From Paraflavitalea pollutisoli (GTDB lineage Bacteria > Bacteroidota > Bacteroidia > Chitinophagales > Chitinophagaceae), in the NCBI RefSeq assembly GCF_029360705.1, contig NZ_JARKMX010000002.1:372001-436000 (forward strand): a stretch of DNA of 64,000 bases. Direction: 5' to 3'. Below the pieces are notes generated by a model. The model was given only the letters and a program-made list of their open reading frames with translations, searched no databases and was not told the DNA's origin. Below, in pieces: positions 19,193 to 27,154 of this stretch. Position 1 is the stretch's first letter. Every line of letters begins with the position of its first letter. The position numbers were made by a program, and so were the translations under genes.

Positions 19193-20521
19193 TTAGTTGT
19201 ACAACTGCAGGTAAGCGGCGCTTACCCAATCAAAAGTACGGGGAGGTATAATATTGTTTCTAAGTTGTTCCAGTTGTTCGGGATGCCCGACTACCTGGGC
19301 GATCCGTTGGCGCAAACTGGCCGACGAATTGAAATCGAACAGCAAGCCGTTGAATCCATGCTTCACTTGCTCGGCATTCCCATATACACGGCTGGCCAAT
19401 ACAGGTATCCCGGCTGCAAAAGCCTCCTGCACAACCAGGGGCGACATTTCGGAGAACGCGGAAGGAAGGCATAGCAGATGGTATTGGCCAAGCATGGTCA
19501 ACACCTGATCGCGGGCAATAGGCCCTTTCCAGGCAATTGATGTCATATCCTGACTTTGCGACCTGCATTGACGGTAATAGTCGGTATCCTCCTCCTTGCC
19601 ATATATATCGAGTGTCACCTGGTCGGTTGTAAAAGCTTTCATGGCCTCCACAAGCAGATGTACACCTTTTTGATGTTGTACACGGCCCACAAAAACAATG
19701 CGCAACGGCTTTACCGGTAATAAATTCCTGGTGGCTGGCCTGGCGGCTCCGGTAATGGATAACGCCTGTGGTACGACAGCTATTTTATCAGCCGGCACGC
19801 CATTTTCAATCAGCATTTGTTTATACCATTCACTGAGCGTGATCATTTTATCGGTCACTGCCGACACGGCGATCAACTCCCGGCTAATGCGCGCAATAGC
19901 AGCCGGCATGGAGAGTAGGGTAGTTAGTTTACCAGCCGGCATTTTTCCCGTCAATCCCATTGATCGTAACAACATGCCTGCACCTGCAATTGGTGTAGCC
20001 AGTACGCCGGGAAAGTTGAAAAAAGTCTTCAGGCTACACACACTGCAACCATATTCCTGGATCTTTCCGTTGCAAAGTTCCTTGCCCCGGATCAGGTTGT
20101 TCGTATTGCAGGTATAGCCAGATAAGTGCATCGTGAAAAAAACTTTGGCACCGGTCGATTTGGCCACACGCAGGTGATGTACGCTTAGTCCGATACTACG
20201 TGTGAATTCGTGAAAATGGATAATATCCGGCTTCACCGATTCCAGCACTTCACGAAAAGGCCTGAGGCTCGCTTCGTCCCGTTTTCCAGATTGCAACGCC
20301 CGGTTACGGGGATCACCGTACTCCTGGTATTGGTGTACGGTAATTCCATCATATTCGTAGCTGTGCCTAAAAACGCCCGGATGGTAAAATTCGAAATGAG
20401 GGATCAGAACGGCCACTTCATGACCAGCTTGCTGTTGCCCCTGCGCAAGTGTGTGCACATAGATTTCCGTCCCTGCCATGTGCATGGGCATATAATGATC
20501 CAGGCAATGCAGTATCCTCAT
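19193..20521 (-). CDS. Glycosyltransferase family 4
   Basis: 442 residues from the ATG at 20521, which overlaps the upstream stop as ATGA and starts at MRILHCLDHYMPMHMAGTE; the farther in-frame start (20557) is inside the previous gene. The donor domain has RIVFVGRVQHQKGVHLLVEA and the signature SEMSPLVVQEAFAAG (E-x7-E). An insert with four cysteines around residues 150-180 (NLIRGKELC, YGCSVCSL) resembles the Cys cluster of some GT4 proteins that bind a metal. Substrate unknown. Confidence 0.9.
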   Translation of the reverse strand: MRILHCLDHYMPMHMAGTEIYVHTLAQGQQQAGHEVAVLIPHFEFYHPGVFRHSYEYDGITVHQYQEYGDPRNRALQSGKRDEASLRPFREVLESVKPDIIHFHEFTRSIGLSVHHLRVAKSTGAKVFFTMHLSGYTCNTNNLIRGKELCNGKIQEYGCSVCSLKTFFNFPGVLATPIAGAGMLLRSMGLTGKMPAGKLTTLLSMPAAIARISRELIAVSAVTDKMITLSEWYKQMLIENGVPADKIAVVPQALSITGAARPATRNLLPVKPLRIVFVGRVQHQKGVHLLVEAMKAFTTDQVTLDIYGKEEDTDYYRQCRSQSQDMTSIAWKGPIARDQVLTMLGQYHLLCLPSAFSEMSPLVVQEAFAAGIPVLASRVYGNAEQVKHGFNGLLFDFNSSASLRQRIAQVVGHPEQLEQLRNNIIPPRTFDWVSAAYLQLYN

Positions 20522-21387
20522 AGCCCGGTCAATGTTTTTCTCCAGTCCATCTGCCACATCTTATGCCGTACTGTCGAAACATAATGTCTTACGGCAATGT
20601 CTTCTGACTTATAATCGGTACCGAACTTAAAACTATCCGACCCCTTCAGAATAAAGCTGTTTTCATCCAGGAGGTGATAATGACCATCGGTTTTGAACAT
20701 ATGGTGAATTGCGGCCTGCTCGGTAAAATGTTCCCAACTCGTCCGGTCTGGCCGGTTAATGATATAATCAACTGCCACTTCCCAGGATGGGCGCTTATTG
20801 AAGATCAGAAAACCAGCATTCACAAATGGCCCTTGGCTTTCCCCAAACTGCTTGAAATAATAGGCATCCAGGTGCGGATAAGAATCTGGCATAAACCAAC
20901 TACCGGACCCGATGACTGGCAAAAAATTCCGAAAACTAGGAAAAAAAAGCATGTCCGAGTCGGTGAAGATAGTTGTACGCTGGATGGGATGATTAAGATA
21001 GGCATGCAGCCTGTTGCCCCAAATACTAAATTTACCAAACTCAAAAAGTGCCTCGATGCGTACCTCCAAAGAACTATCCCAGGCTTTCACCTGCACGCCT
21101 GGTATCTGTTGTAAAAAATCGATCTCCAGTTGAGAGTGGCTTTTATCGGAGTATATGGTCCACGACTGCGGCCTTCCTACATTATAGTAAAACGACAAGG
21201 TAGAGTAACATTGCTCGATCAGTGTTTTAGAGCCTGAAAAGGAAACGATATCGACGGGCAGAGAAACTGCATCCGCAGGAATTCCTTTGATCAGCTTGTC
21301 AATATTTTTTTTAAACCCCGAAAAATTATGGGTACCAATTTTTCTGGAATACCACTTAGCCAGCCGGCCCAGGCCCGGAATCTTCAT
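20518..21387 (-). CDS. GT-A type glycosyltransferase-like protein
   Basis: 289 residues. The only strong catalytic hint is FTDSDMLFF with Asp143 and Asp145, a DxD-like metal-binding motif at the end of a strand, followed by FVNAGFLIFNKR, a pattern seen in GT8-like nucleotide-sugar transferases. The first 40 residues are basic and may bind the membrane surface. It lies between two GT4 genes (ATGA overlap on one side, 9 bp on the other). I regard glycosyl transfer as likely, the family assignment as open. Confidence 0.7.
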   Translation of the reverse strand: MKIPGLGRLAKWYSRKIGTHNFSGFKKNIDKLIKGIPADAVSLPVDIVSFSGSKTLIEQCYSTLSFYYNVGRPQSWTIYSDKSHSQLEIDFLQQIPGVQVKAWDSSLEVRIEALFEFGKFSIWGNRLHAYLNHPIQRTTIFTDSDMLFFPSFRNFLPVIGSGSWFMPDSYPHLDAYYFKQFGESQGPFVNAGFLIFNKRPSWEVAVDYIINRPDRTSWEHFTEQAAIHHMFKTDGHYHLLDENSFILKGSDSFKFGTDYKSEDIAVRHYVSTVRHKMWQMDWRKTLTGL

Positions 21388-21396
21388 GCAATAGCG

Positions 21397-22572
21397 CTAT
21401 TTAAATCTTGTCTTAATTTTTCTGACCTGCTTACGGATAAAAGAAGGCACCATCGGATGCTCCAGCAAACCGCCATAAGCAATAAATTTTTTCCCTGTCG
21501 GACGCTTCAATGCTGCATACCGGGAAAACAGTTCAGCGTATCGTTTTACGCAATCCTCGATCCGGTATTCGTTTGCTACCTTTTGCCGACATGCCAAACT
21601 CATGGTTTCCAGCAGTGTAGCATCCTTTGAAAGTTGCAAAATGGCAGCAGCAAAAGCTTTTTTGTCACCAGACGCAGTCACAAACCCGGTACCGGGATCG
21701 ATGATTTCAACGATGCCGCTGTTGAATTGATACAATACAGGCACACAGCCAACACTCATGGCTTCCAGCATGGCTACCGGAAGACCATCCAGGTAAGAAG
21801 GCAGGATAAAAACATCTTGCTCTGCCATAATATTGCGTACCTCATCATTTCCTTTCGGATTGAGGAAGCGTACATTCTTGCGGGAAGCAAGTTTTTCTTT
21901 CAATTCACCCGAACAGGGACCATCGCCGAGGATCGTCCAATAAACATCCGCTGATCCTTTTTCAACCAATTCGATGATCTCCGGAAGATCATCCACGCCT
22001 TTTTCTTTCACATGGCGTGCAGCATAGATCAAGCGTAGAGGCCCTTCGGGAGTCGGCTTTCGCTGAAATGAAGGAAGGCTCACCCCATAAGGTAAGTAAA
22101 AGATGTTTTCTTTACGGTCGGGAAACAGTTCGATCAACGACCGGTAGAATACCGGGTTATGGGCAATGAACACATCGATCAGGAATCCATATTCCTTCGC
22201 CTGGTTCAGGTAAAGTTCATCATGACATATAAAATAGATCGTCTTATTGCTACGGGGATTGGTGTGCAACGTACTCAGTTCGAGAAAGAAGTTGGTCAGC
22301 ACCAATCCCGGCCGGTTAGAGATATGCTTCGCCAACCCTTTAAATTTATCATAAGCCGTTTCGAAACGGGGATGATCGCTTTCAAACACAATCTCCTGGC
22401 AAATGCCGTAGGGCTGAGGCAGACGTGCATTGTCTTTGTTCGATGAATCGTCGAAGATCCACAACAGATCGAATTGGTCGGGATCCAGGTGCCTTAGAAT
22501 ATTGAAGTAGAAATTCTGGACACCACCCAATCTATATTGAGCAAATGCGATTAATTCAGGCTTTTGTACCAC
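21397..22572 (-). CDS. Glycosyltransferase family 4
   Basis: 391 residues. The N-terminal loop YRLGGVQNFYFNILRHL and the donor-domain segment RLIYAARHVKEKGVDDLPEI are typical of GT4. The signature region reads LPSYLDGLPVAMLEAMSVG: the first Glu of E-x7-E is Asp here, as in several active members. The start at 22572 lies inside the upstream epimerase gene (22-bp overlap), which gives close coupling. A basic tail (RKQVRKIKTRFK) may contact the membrane. Confidence 0.9.
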   Translation of the reverse strand: MVQKPELIAFAQYRLGGVQNFYFNILRHLDPDQFDLLWIFDDSSNKDNARLPQPYGICQEIVFESDHPRFETAYDKFKGLAKHISNRPGLVLTNFFLELSTLHTNPRSNKTIYFICHDELYLNQAKEYGFLIDVFIAHNPVFYRSLIELFPDRKENIFYLPYGVSLPSFQRKPTPEGPLRLIYAARHVKEKGVDDLPEIIELVEKGSADVYWTILGDGPCSGELKEKLASRKNVRFLNPKGNDEVRNIMAEQDVFILPSYLDGLPVAMLEAMSVGCVPVLYQFNSGIVEIIDPGTGFVTASGDKKAFAAAILQLSKDATLLETMSLACRQKVANEYRIEDCVKRYAELFSRYAALKRPTGKKFIAYGGLLEHPMVPSFIRKQVRKIKTRFK

Positions 22573-23453
22573 TGGGCGAGTTTTTCAATTCCTGCAGCAA
22601 AATCAAAAGAAGGCTGGTAGCCTAACGAAAGTAGCTGGCTGATATCTGCCCGCCAGTTCAGCGGATCGCCCGCCCGGGTTTTGTTGTTGAACTGGATGGA
22701 CGTATTACTATTGACATGGCCAAATAATCCTGAAACAGCTTCCGCAATGGTCGTTTCATGACCGGATGCAATATTGTACACACCACAGTTGAAATTATCC
22801 TTAAGAATGATAGTGTGAATAGCTGCTACCAGGTCTTCAACAAAGACGAAGTCACGGCTTTCCTGGCCGGTGCCCCATACATCCAGTACTGCTGGGTTGT
22901 CGAGATAGCGCCTGTAAAGATCCCAGAACAATTGCTTCTTAAGACCGGGACCATATACAGAAAATGGGCGAACAATGACGATCCCCAGTTTGTAAATGGT
23001 AGCGTATTCGCGACAGATGATCTCGGCAATCCATTTATGATGACCGTAAGGAGAAACGGGAATACAGGGGGCATCTTCCCGGATGGGCAGTACTGTGGGA
23101 TTACCATAGACAGCTGCGCTGGACATTTGTACATAGCGGCACTGAGGCTGTAGTTTCCGGATAGCATCCAGCAGTCGGATCACGTCGAGTGCGTTGGCTT
23201 CGAAATCAATCAGCGGGTGGCTGACCGAGTAAGACACATTACCACTACCGGCAGCATTGATGCAGTAATCGAATGATTGCTGTTCCAGCAGATCATCGAG
23301 TTCTGGCGACAATCTGGAAAGTTTTACATAAGGATAATCTGCCGAAGCTGCTTCGAACAAGTCTGCGCCCCAGATATTCCACCCCAAATGTTGATAGAAG
23401 CGGATAACATGTTTTCCGATAAAACCTTCAGAACCTAATACTAGTATTCTCAA
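22551..23453 (-). CDS. NAD-dependent epimerase/dehydratase
   Basis: Extended SDR protein of 300 residues: GSEGFIG at residues 7-13 binds the dinucleotide, QMSSAAVYG carries the catalytic Ser region, and SPYGHHKW provides the Y-x3-K. It acts on a nucleotide-activated sugar; GalE-, RmlD- and reductase-type activities are all compatible. It overlaps the downstream GT4 gene and lies 18 bp after the methyltransferase-like gene, at the edge of an AT-rich stretch. Precise substrate unknown. Confidence 0.88.
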   Translation of the reverse strand: MRILVLGSEGFIGKHVIRFYQHLGWNIWGADLFEAASADYPYVKLSRLSPELDDLLEQQSFDYCINAAGSGNVSYSVSHPLIDFEANALDVIRLLDAIRKLQPQCRYVQMSSAAVYGNPTVLPIREDAPCIPVSPYGHHKWIAEIICREYATIYKLGIVIVRPFSVYGPGLKKQLFWDLYRRYLDNPAVLDVWGTGQESRDFVFVEDLVAAIHTIILKDNFNCGVYNIASGHETTIAEAVSGLFGHVNSNTSIQFNNKTRAGDPLNWRADISQLLSLGYQPSFDFAAGIEKLAQWYKSLN

Positions 23454-23471
23454 ATCTGAGGATTTAGGGTA

Positions 23472-24416
23472 TCAGACATATTTTACAATAGACGGATCAA
23501 TCTTTTTAATTATCCCACTTTCCACATCATAAATATCAAGCCCCTCCATGATCTTAATTCTATCCGCGCCTGTAACCCAACTTCCATTCAATTGGGCTTC
23601 TCTGAATTTTGACCTCACGTAACCCTCCTGAGGTGTCTTGGCAGAAATACAAGGTTTCATCTTATCGTTCCTGATGAAATAAGCATTGTTTCCTTTGGAA
23701 TTGCATCCTACAAAGGTGTACCCCTTTTCAGTTGCTATTGAACACAATGCCCTTAAAGAGGCTCCATAGTAGATGATCTTATGATCTCTGGTCCGAACAA
23801 AAGACGGGTTATAAGGCAATGTCCAGGAAGTGTTTACTCCAAAAATACTATTGTACTCGGCTATGACGATCACGGGATTAATAACGTCAATCTCCTTCCA
23901 GACCCAATAATCATTGCCATCAATGTCAACGCTAAGAATACCCACTTCCTTTTCAAAACCAACCTTTCCGATCAGATCATTGATATTCTCCTTTGTGATG
24001 AAAGAACATTCAGCATACAATTCACAGGCCCACGAGATAGGATCTTTTACAATTTGGTCAACATTTGCGGGATCGCCGTCGATAACATAGCCAGTCCAGC
24101 TATTATTATACAACAAAAACCGAGTATTTGACTCGCGGTAGTCTTCCACACCAAACTCAATAAATGTTTTATTAGGTATGTCAAGTTTATTTACAAGATA
24201 TTGAATGATCCCATCATCCCCCCATTGCGAAAAGACTTGAAATTCAACCTCTTCAAGATTATTTATCTTCTCTTTTTGATTATTCAATTGGGATTGAATC
24301 TGGCCCAGATTTACCTTATGACTTTTGAAATGCGAGTTCAAATGCTTTTCAATCTCAGGTATACGGTTGATATAAGCACTATTTCTCTTAAGGAACTTCT
24401 TTATTCGGCTGATCAT
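23472..24416 (-). CDS. Methyltransferase-like protein with N-terminal coiled coil
   Basis: 314 residues, not assigned to a named family with certainty. Residues about 38-60 form a heptad-rich segment (KVNLGQIQSQLNNQKEKINN). The core TFIEFGVEDYRESNTRFLL and GILSVDIDGNDYWVWKEI resemble motifs I and IV of FkbM-like methyltransferases, with the second Gly of motif I replaced (EFGVEDYRES). By eye the gene is distinctly more AT-rich than its neighbours to the left, as is the acyltransferase gene beside it, which suggests joint acquisition. A sugar-modifying role is inferred from context only. Confidence 0.6.
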   Translation of the reverse strand: MISRIKKFLKRNSAYINRIPEIEKHLNSHFKSHKVNLGQIQSQLNNQKEKINNLEEVEFQVFSQWGDDGIIQYLVNKLDIPNKTFIEFGVEDYRESNTRFLLYNNSWTGYVIDGDPANVDQIVKDPISWACELYAECSFITKENINDLIGKVGFEKEVGILSVDIDGNDYWVWKEIDVINPVIVIAEYNSIFGVNTSWTLPYNPSFVRTRDHKIIYYGASLRALCSIATEKGYTFVGCNSKGNNAYFIRNDKMKPCISAKTPQEGYVRSKFREAQLNGSWVTGADRIKIMEGLDIYDVESGIIKKIDPSIVKYV

Positions 24417-24426
24417 CCAATACTTT

Positions 24427-25044
24427 TTAAGTAGTTTGTTTTATTATTCGTGCCGGATTTCCGACAACGACAGCATATGGAGGAATATCTTTTGTAATAA
24501 CAGTGTTGGCACCAATAATGGCACCTTTCCCGATTGTAACGCCCTTCATAATAGTGGCGTTAAACCCGATCCAAACATCATCTTCAATGACAATTTCTTG
24601 TTCCTTCAAATTCACATTATTCTGAAGGCCGTGCTTTACAATATGAACAAAATCCTCATGACGTTCCTTAGAATCGAGTGGATGCGACACATTATCATGA
24701 ATATTCACGTTGTGCGCAATCAAAACACGGTCACCAATATTTATACTTTTCGATGACCAGATTCGGGAACCATGCCCAACAATACAATGGTCCCCAATTC
24801 CAATCTCTCCACCATGCCTAAATACGAGTAACTCCCCTCTGATTATTGTGTCCCGGCCAATTTTAATTTTATTCTCAGCCTCCTGATTATAGTGAACTGT
24901 GGCTTCCTTCAAATCTGTCGATTCGGTAAATATTACTTTTCCCAAAAGCGACTGCCGCATTTTTAGATAGTCCCTTTTTTCAAACTCTATCCTACCAACA
25001 CTATATACCTGATATGCGAGATATTGAATTAACCTCTTGACCAT
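24427..25044 (-). CDS. Left-handed beta-helix acyltransferase (hexapeptide repeat)
   Basis: 205 residues with many imperfect hexapeptide repeats ([LIV]-G-x4), such as IGDHCIVGHGSRIWSS and IGKGAIIGANTVITKDIPP, ending in YAVVVGNPARII, the hallmark of WbbJ/maa-type O-acetyltransferases that use acetyl-CoA. His in NIHDNVSHP is the likely catalytic base. AT-rich; overlaps the downstream end of the ABC ATPase gene by 16 bp. It probably O- or N-acetylates a sugar precursor in the cytoplasm. Confidence 0.88.
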   Translation of the reverse strand: MVKRLIQYLAYQVYSVGRIEFEKRDYLKMRQSLLGKVIFTESTDLKEATVHYNQEAENKIKIGRDTIIRGELLVFRHGGEIGIGDHCIVGHGSRIWSSKSINIGDRVLIAHNVNIHDNVSHPLDSKERHEDFVHIVKHGLQNNVNLKEQEIVIEDDVWIGFNATIMKGVTIGKGAIIGANTVITKDIPPYAVVVGNPARIIKQTT

Positions 25045-26261
25045 GTCGGTTGTAATATAATATTTCCGTAATCTGTCCCTTCAAACCTCGCCAGGTCGGT
25101 GCCGTTGTCATGGATTTTAATCGGACATATACCTCTCGGCATATCATAGATATCTGATCCGGGAACCCATATTGCACAATCCCAGCTATACATATTAGGA
25201 GCAATGAGCTGTTTCGGCAAGGTAAGCTTTCCAAGAAAGCTACCATTTCCCTGAGAAAAGTAGGACACATCTTGAAAAACTGTAAAAACTCTGTTGTTAT
25301 ACTTGTCATTTAAACCTATTCCAACAACAAGATCATTCACCTGCTGTTGCAGGTTGAACTCAAAATTCAATACAATATGTTCGTCAAATGGAAAGTCACT
25401 AACTATCTCTCCATTTTCAGAAGTGGTATAAATTTTAGAGAAATAGTTTGATTTGTTAGATGGCTTTGGCTGATACACCTCAGCCTCCAAAGCAGAGAAG
25501 ATATACTTGTCGATTGCATTTTTAATATTTCCCTCATACTCCACCTTTCCTTTACTAAGCATCACACCTTTATTACACAACTGCGCTATCACTCCCATAT
25601 TGTGGCTTACAAACAGCACAGTGCGCCCTTCATTCTTACTCACATCTTCCATCTTCCCAAGACACTTTTTCTGAAATTGTGCATCACCTACCGCCAGCAC
25701 TTCATCTACGACCAATATCTCCGGCTCCAGGTGGGCAGCCACTGCAAAGGCAAGGCGCACATACATACCACTGCTGTAACGCTTTACCGGCGTATCAAGA
25801 AACTTCTCCACCTCAGCAAAAGCTACAATCTCATCAAACTTCTTGCGAATCTCAACCCGGCTCATGCCAAGGATAGCTCCATTCAGAAAAATATTTTCAC
25901 GCCCCGTGAGCTCAGGATGAAATCCAGTACCTACTTCCAGCAAACTGGCAACCCGGCCACGAATACGGATACGCCCTTGCGAAGGCTCCGTGATCCGGCT
26001 CAATATCTTTAATAGGGTGCTTTTTCCGGCCCCATTCCGGCCAATAATGCCAACACGGTCTCCTTGGTGTATATCGAAGCTGACGTCCTGCAACGCAAAG
26101 AACTCCTCTCGGGACAAATGACCATTGCGATTGCTTTTGCCCACCAATTTTTTAGCATTATTGGCAATGACATCCCGTAGCGACTTGTAACGCTCGGGAG
26201 CCTCATGAGAAATCAGAAACTTTTTAGATACCTGTTCAACACTTATTACGGGAGCGGCCAT
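25029..26261 (-). CDS. wzt: ABC transporter ATP-binding protein with glycan-recognition tail (Wzt)
   Basis: 410 residues. N-terminal ABC ATPase: Walker A GRNGAGKST at residues 74-82, signature YSSGMYVRLAFAVAAH, Walker B ILVVDEVLAVGD. Residues from about 270 form a separate beta-rich domain of the Wzt_C type, which in O-antigen exporters binds the finished polymer's end group. DNA for the tail is AT-rich like the two genes downstream of it, whereas the ATPase half is not, so a recombination boundary inside the gene is likely. It pairs with the permease gene 5 bp upstream. Confidence 0.94.
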   Translation of the reverse strand: MAAPVISVEQVSKKFLISHEAPERYKSLRDVIANNAKKLVGKSNRNGHLSREEFFALQDVSFDIHQGDRVGIIGRNGAGKSTLLKILSRITEPSQGRIRIRGRVASLLEVGTGFHPELTGRENIFLNGAILGMSRVEIRKKFDEIVAFAEVEKFLDTPVKRYSSGMYVRLAFAVAAHLEPEILVVDEVLAVGDAQFQKKCLGKMEDVSKNEGRTVLFVSHNMGVIAQLCNKGVMLSKGKVEYEGNIKNAIDKYIFSALEAEVYQPKPSNKSNYFSKIYTTSENGEIVSDFPFDEHIVLNFEFNLQQQVNDLVVGIGLNDKYNNRVFTVFQDVSYFSQGNGSFLGKLTLPKQLIAPNMYSWDCAIWVPGSDIYDMPRGICPIKIHDNGTDLARFEGTDYGNIILQPTWSRG

Positions 26262-26266
26262 GAATA

Positions 26267-27109
26267 TTAAATATTATCAGCAAACGACTTTTCCGTTTTA
26301 CGGAAGTACCAGATGCCTAACCATAAAAAAATAAAACAAACAACGATCGAAAGCAACAGACCCGGCACATAAATGGGCTCACCAGTAATACACCACCGGA
26401 ATCCATCGATAACACCCACAACAGGGTTCATCGAATACCAAAACCGCGCCTGCTCACCATACTTCTCAGCAATTACCGTACTGCTATAACCAACTGGCGT
26501 CACATACAGACCAAACTGAACAATGAAAGGAATGATATACCGGAAATCACGGTACTTGACATTCAAGGCCGTAATATATAAACCCGCACCAAATGCAACC
26601 AGAAAGGCCAGTACGATGAACACCGGCAACATCAATATTTGTATTGGAGGCAGGTATTGGTAAAATATCATGACCGCCAACAGCAGTCCGAAAGAGATAG
26701 CAAAATCAACCAGACTCACAATGATCGCACTGGCAGGGATGATCAGTCGTGGGAAATAGATCTTGGTGATCAGATTGGTATTACCGATCAAACTATTACT
26801 GGCCTCCGTCAGGGCCGCCGAAAAAAACTGCCAGGGAAGCAATCCTGCAAACACGATAATAGGATATGGGGCTCCACCCTTCACCTCCAAGTTCGCCACC
26901 TTCCCAAACACAAAAGTAAATATCAGCATAGTGAGCAAGGGCCTCACCAGCCCCCAGGCAGCACCCACTACCGTTTGCTTATAACGCACCTTGATATCCC
27001 GCCAGCTAAGAATGTAAAAAAGCTCCCGGAAACGCCATAAATCGGCCCAGTAATTTTTCTCTGCTTTACCCGGCTCAATGATCAGTTCATCCTGCATATA
27101 ATACCCCAA
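26267..27109 (-). CDS. wzm: ABC transporter permease for polysaccharide export (Wzm)
   Basis: 280 residues, ABC-2 type with six hydrophobic segments. The N-terminal amphipathic part (LWRFRELFYILSWRDIKVRYKQT) and GAAWGLVRPLLTMLIFTFVF are characteristic of Wzm/KpsM/TagG permeases. A second ATG four codons in (27097) is an equally possible start. With Wzt it would flip lipid-linked glycan to the periplasm. It co-occurs here with a Wzy-like protein and with Wza/Wzc, a mixture of the two classic export pathways. Confidence 0.94.
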   Translation of the reverse strand: MGYYMQDELIIEPGKAEKNYWADLWRFRELFYILSWRDIKVRYKQTVVGAAWGLVRPLLTMLIFTFVFGKVANLEVKGGAPYPIIVFAGLLPWQFFSAALTEASNSLIGNTNLITKIYFPRLIIPASAIIVSLVDFAISFGLLLAVMIFYQYLPPIQILMLPVFIVLAFLVAFGAGLYITALNVKYRDFRYIIPFIVQFGLYVTPVGYSSTVIAEKYGEQARFWYSMNPVVGVIDGFRWCITGEPIYVPGLLLSIVVCFIFLWLGIWYFRKTEKSFADNI

Positions 27110-27154
27110 ATTTAACCAGTAGAAATTTGACTAATGAACGCAACTGCCCGCCGC

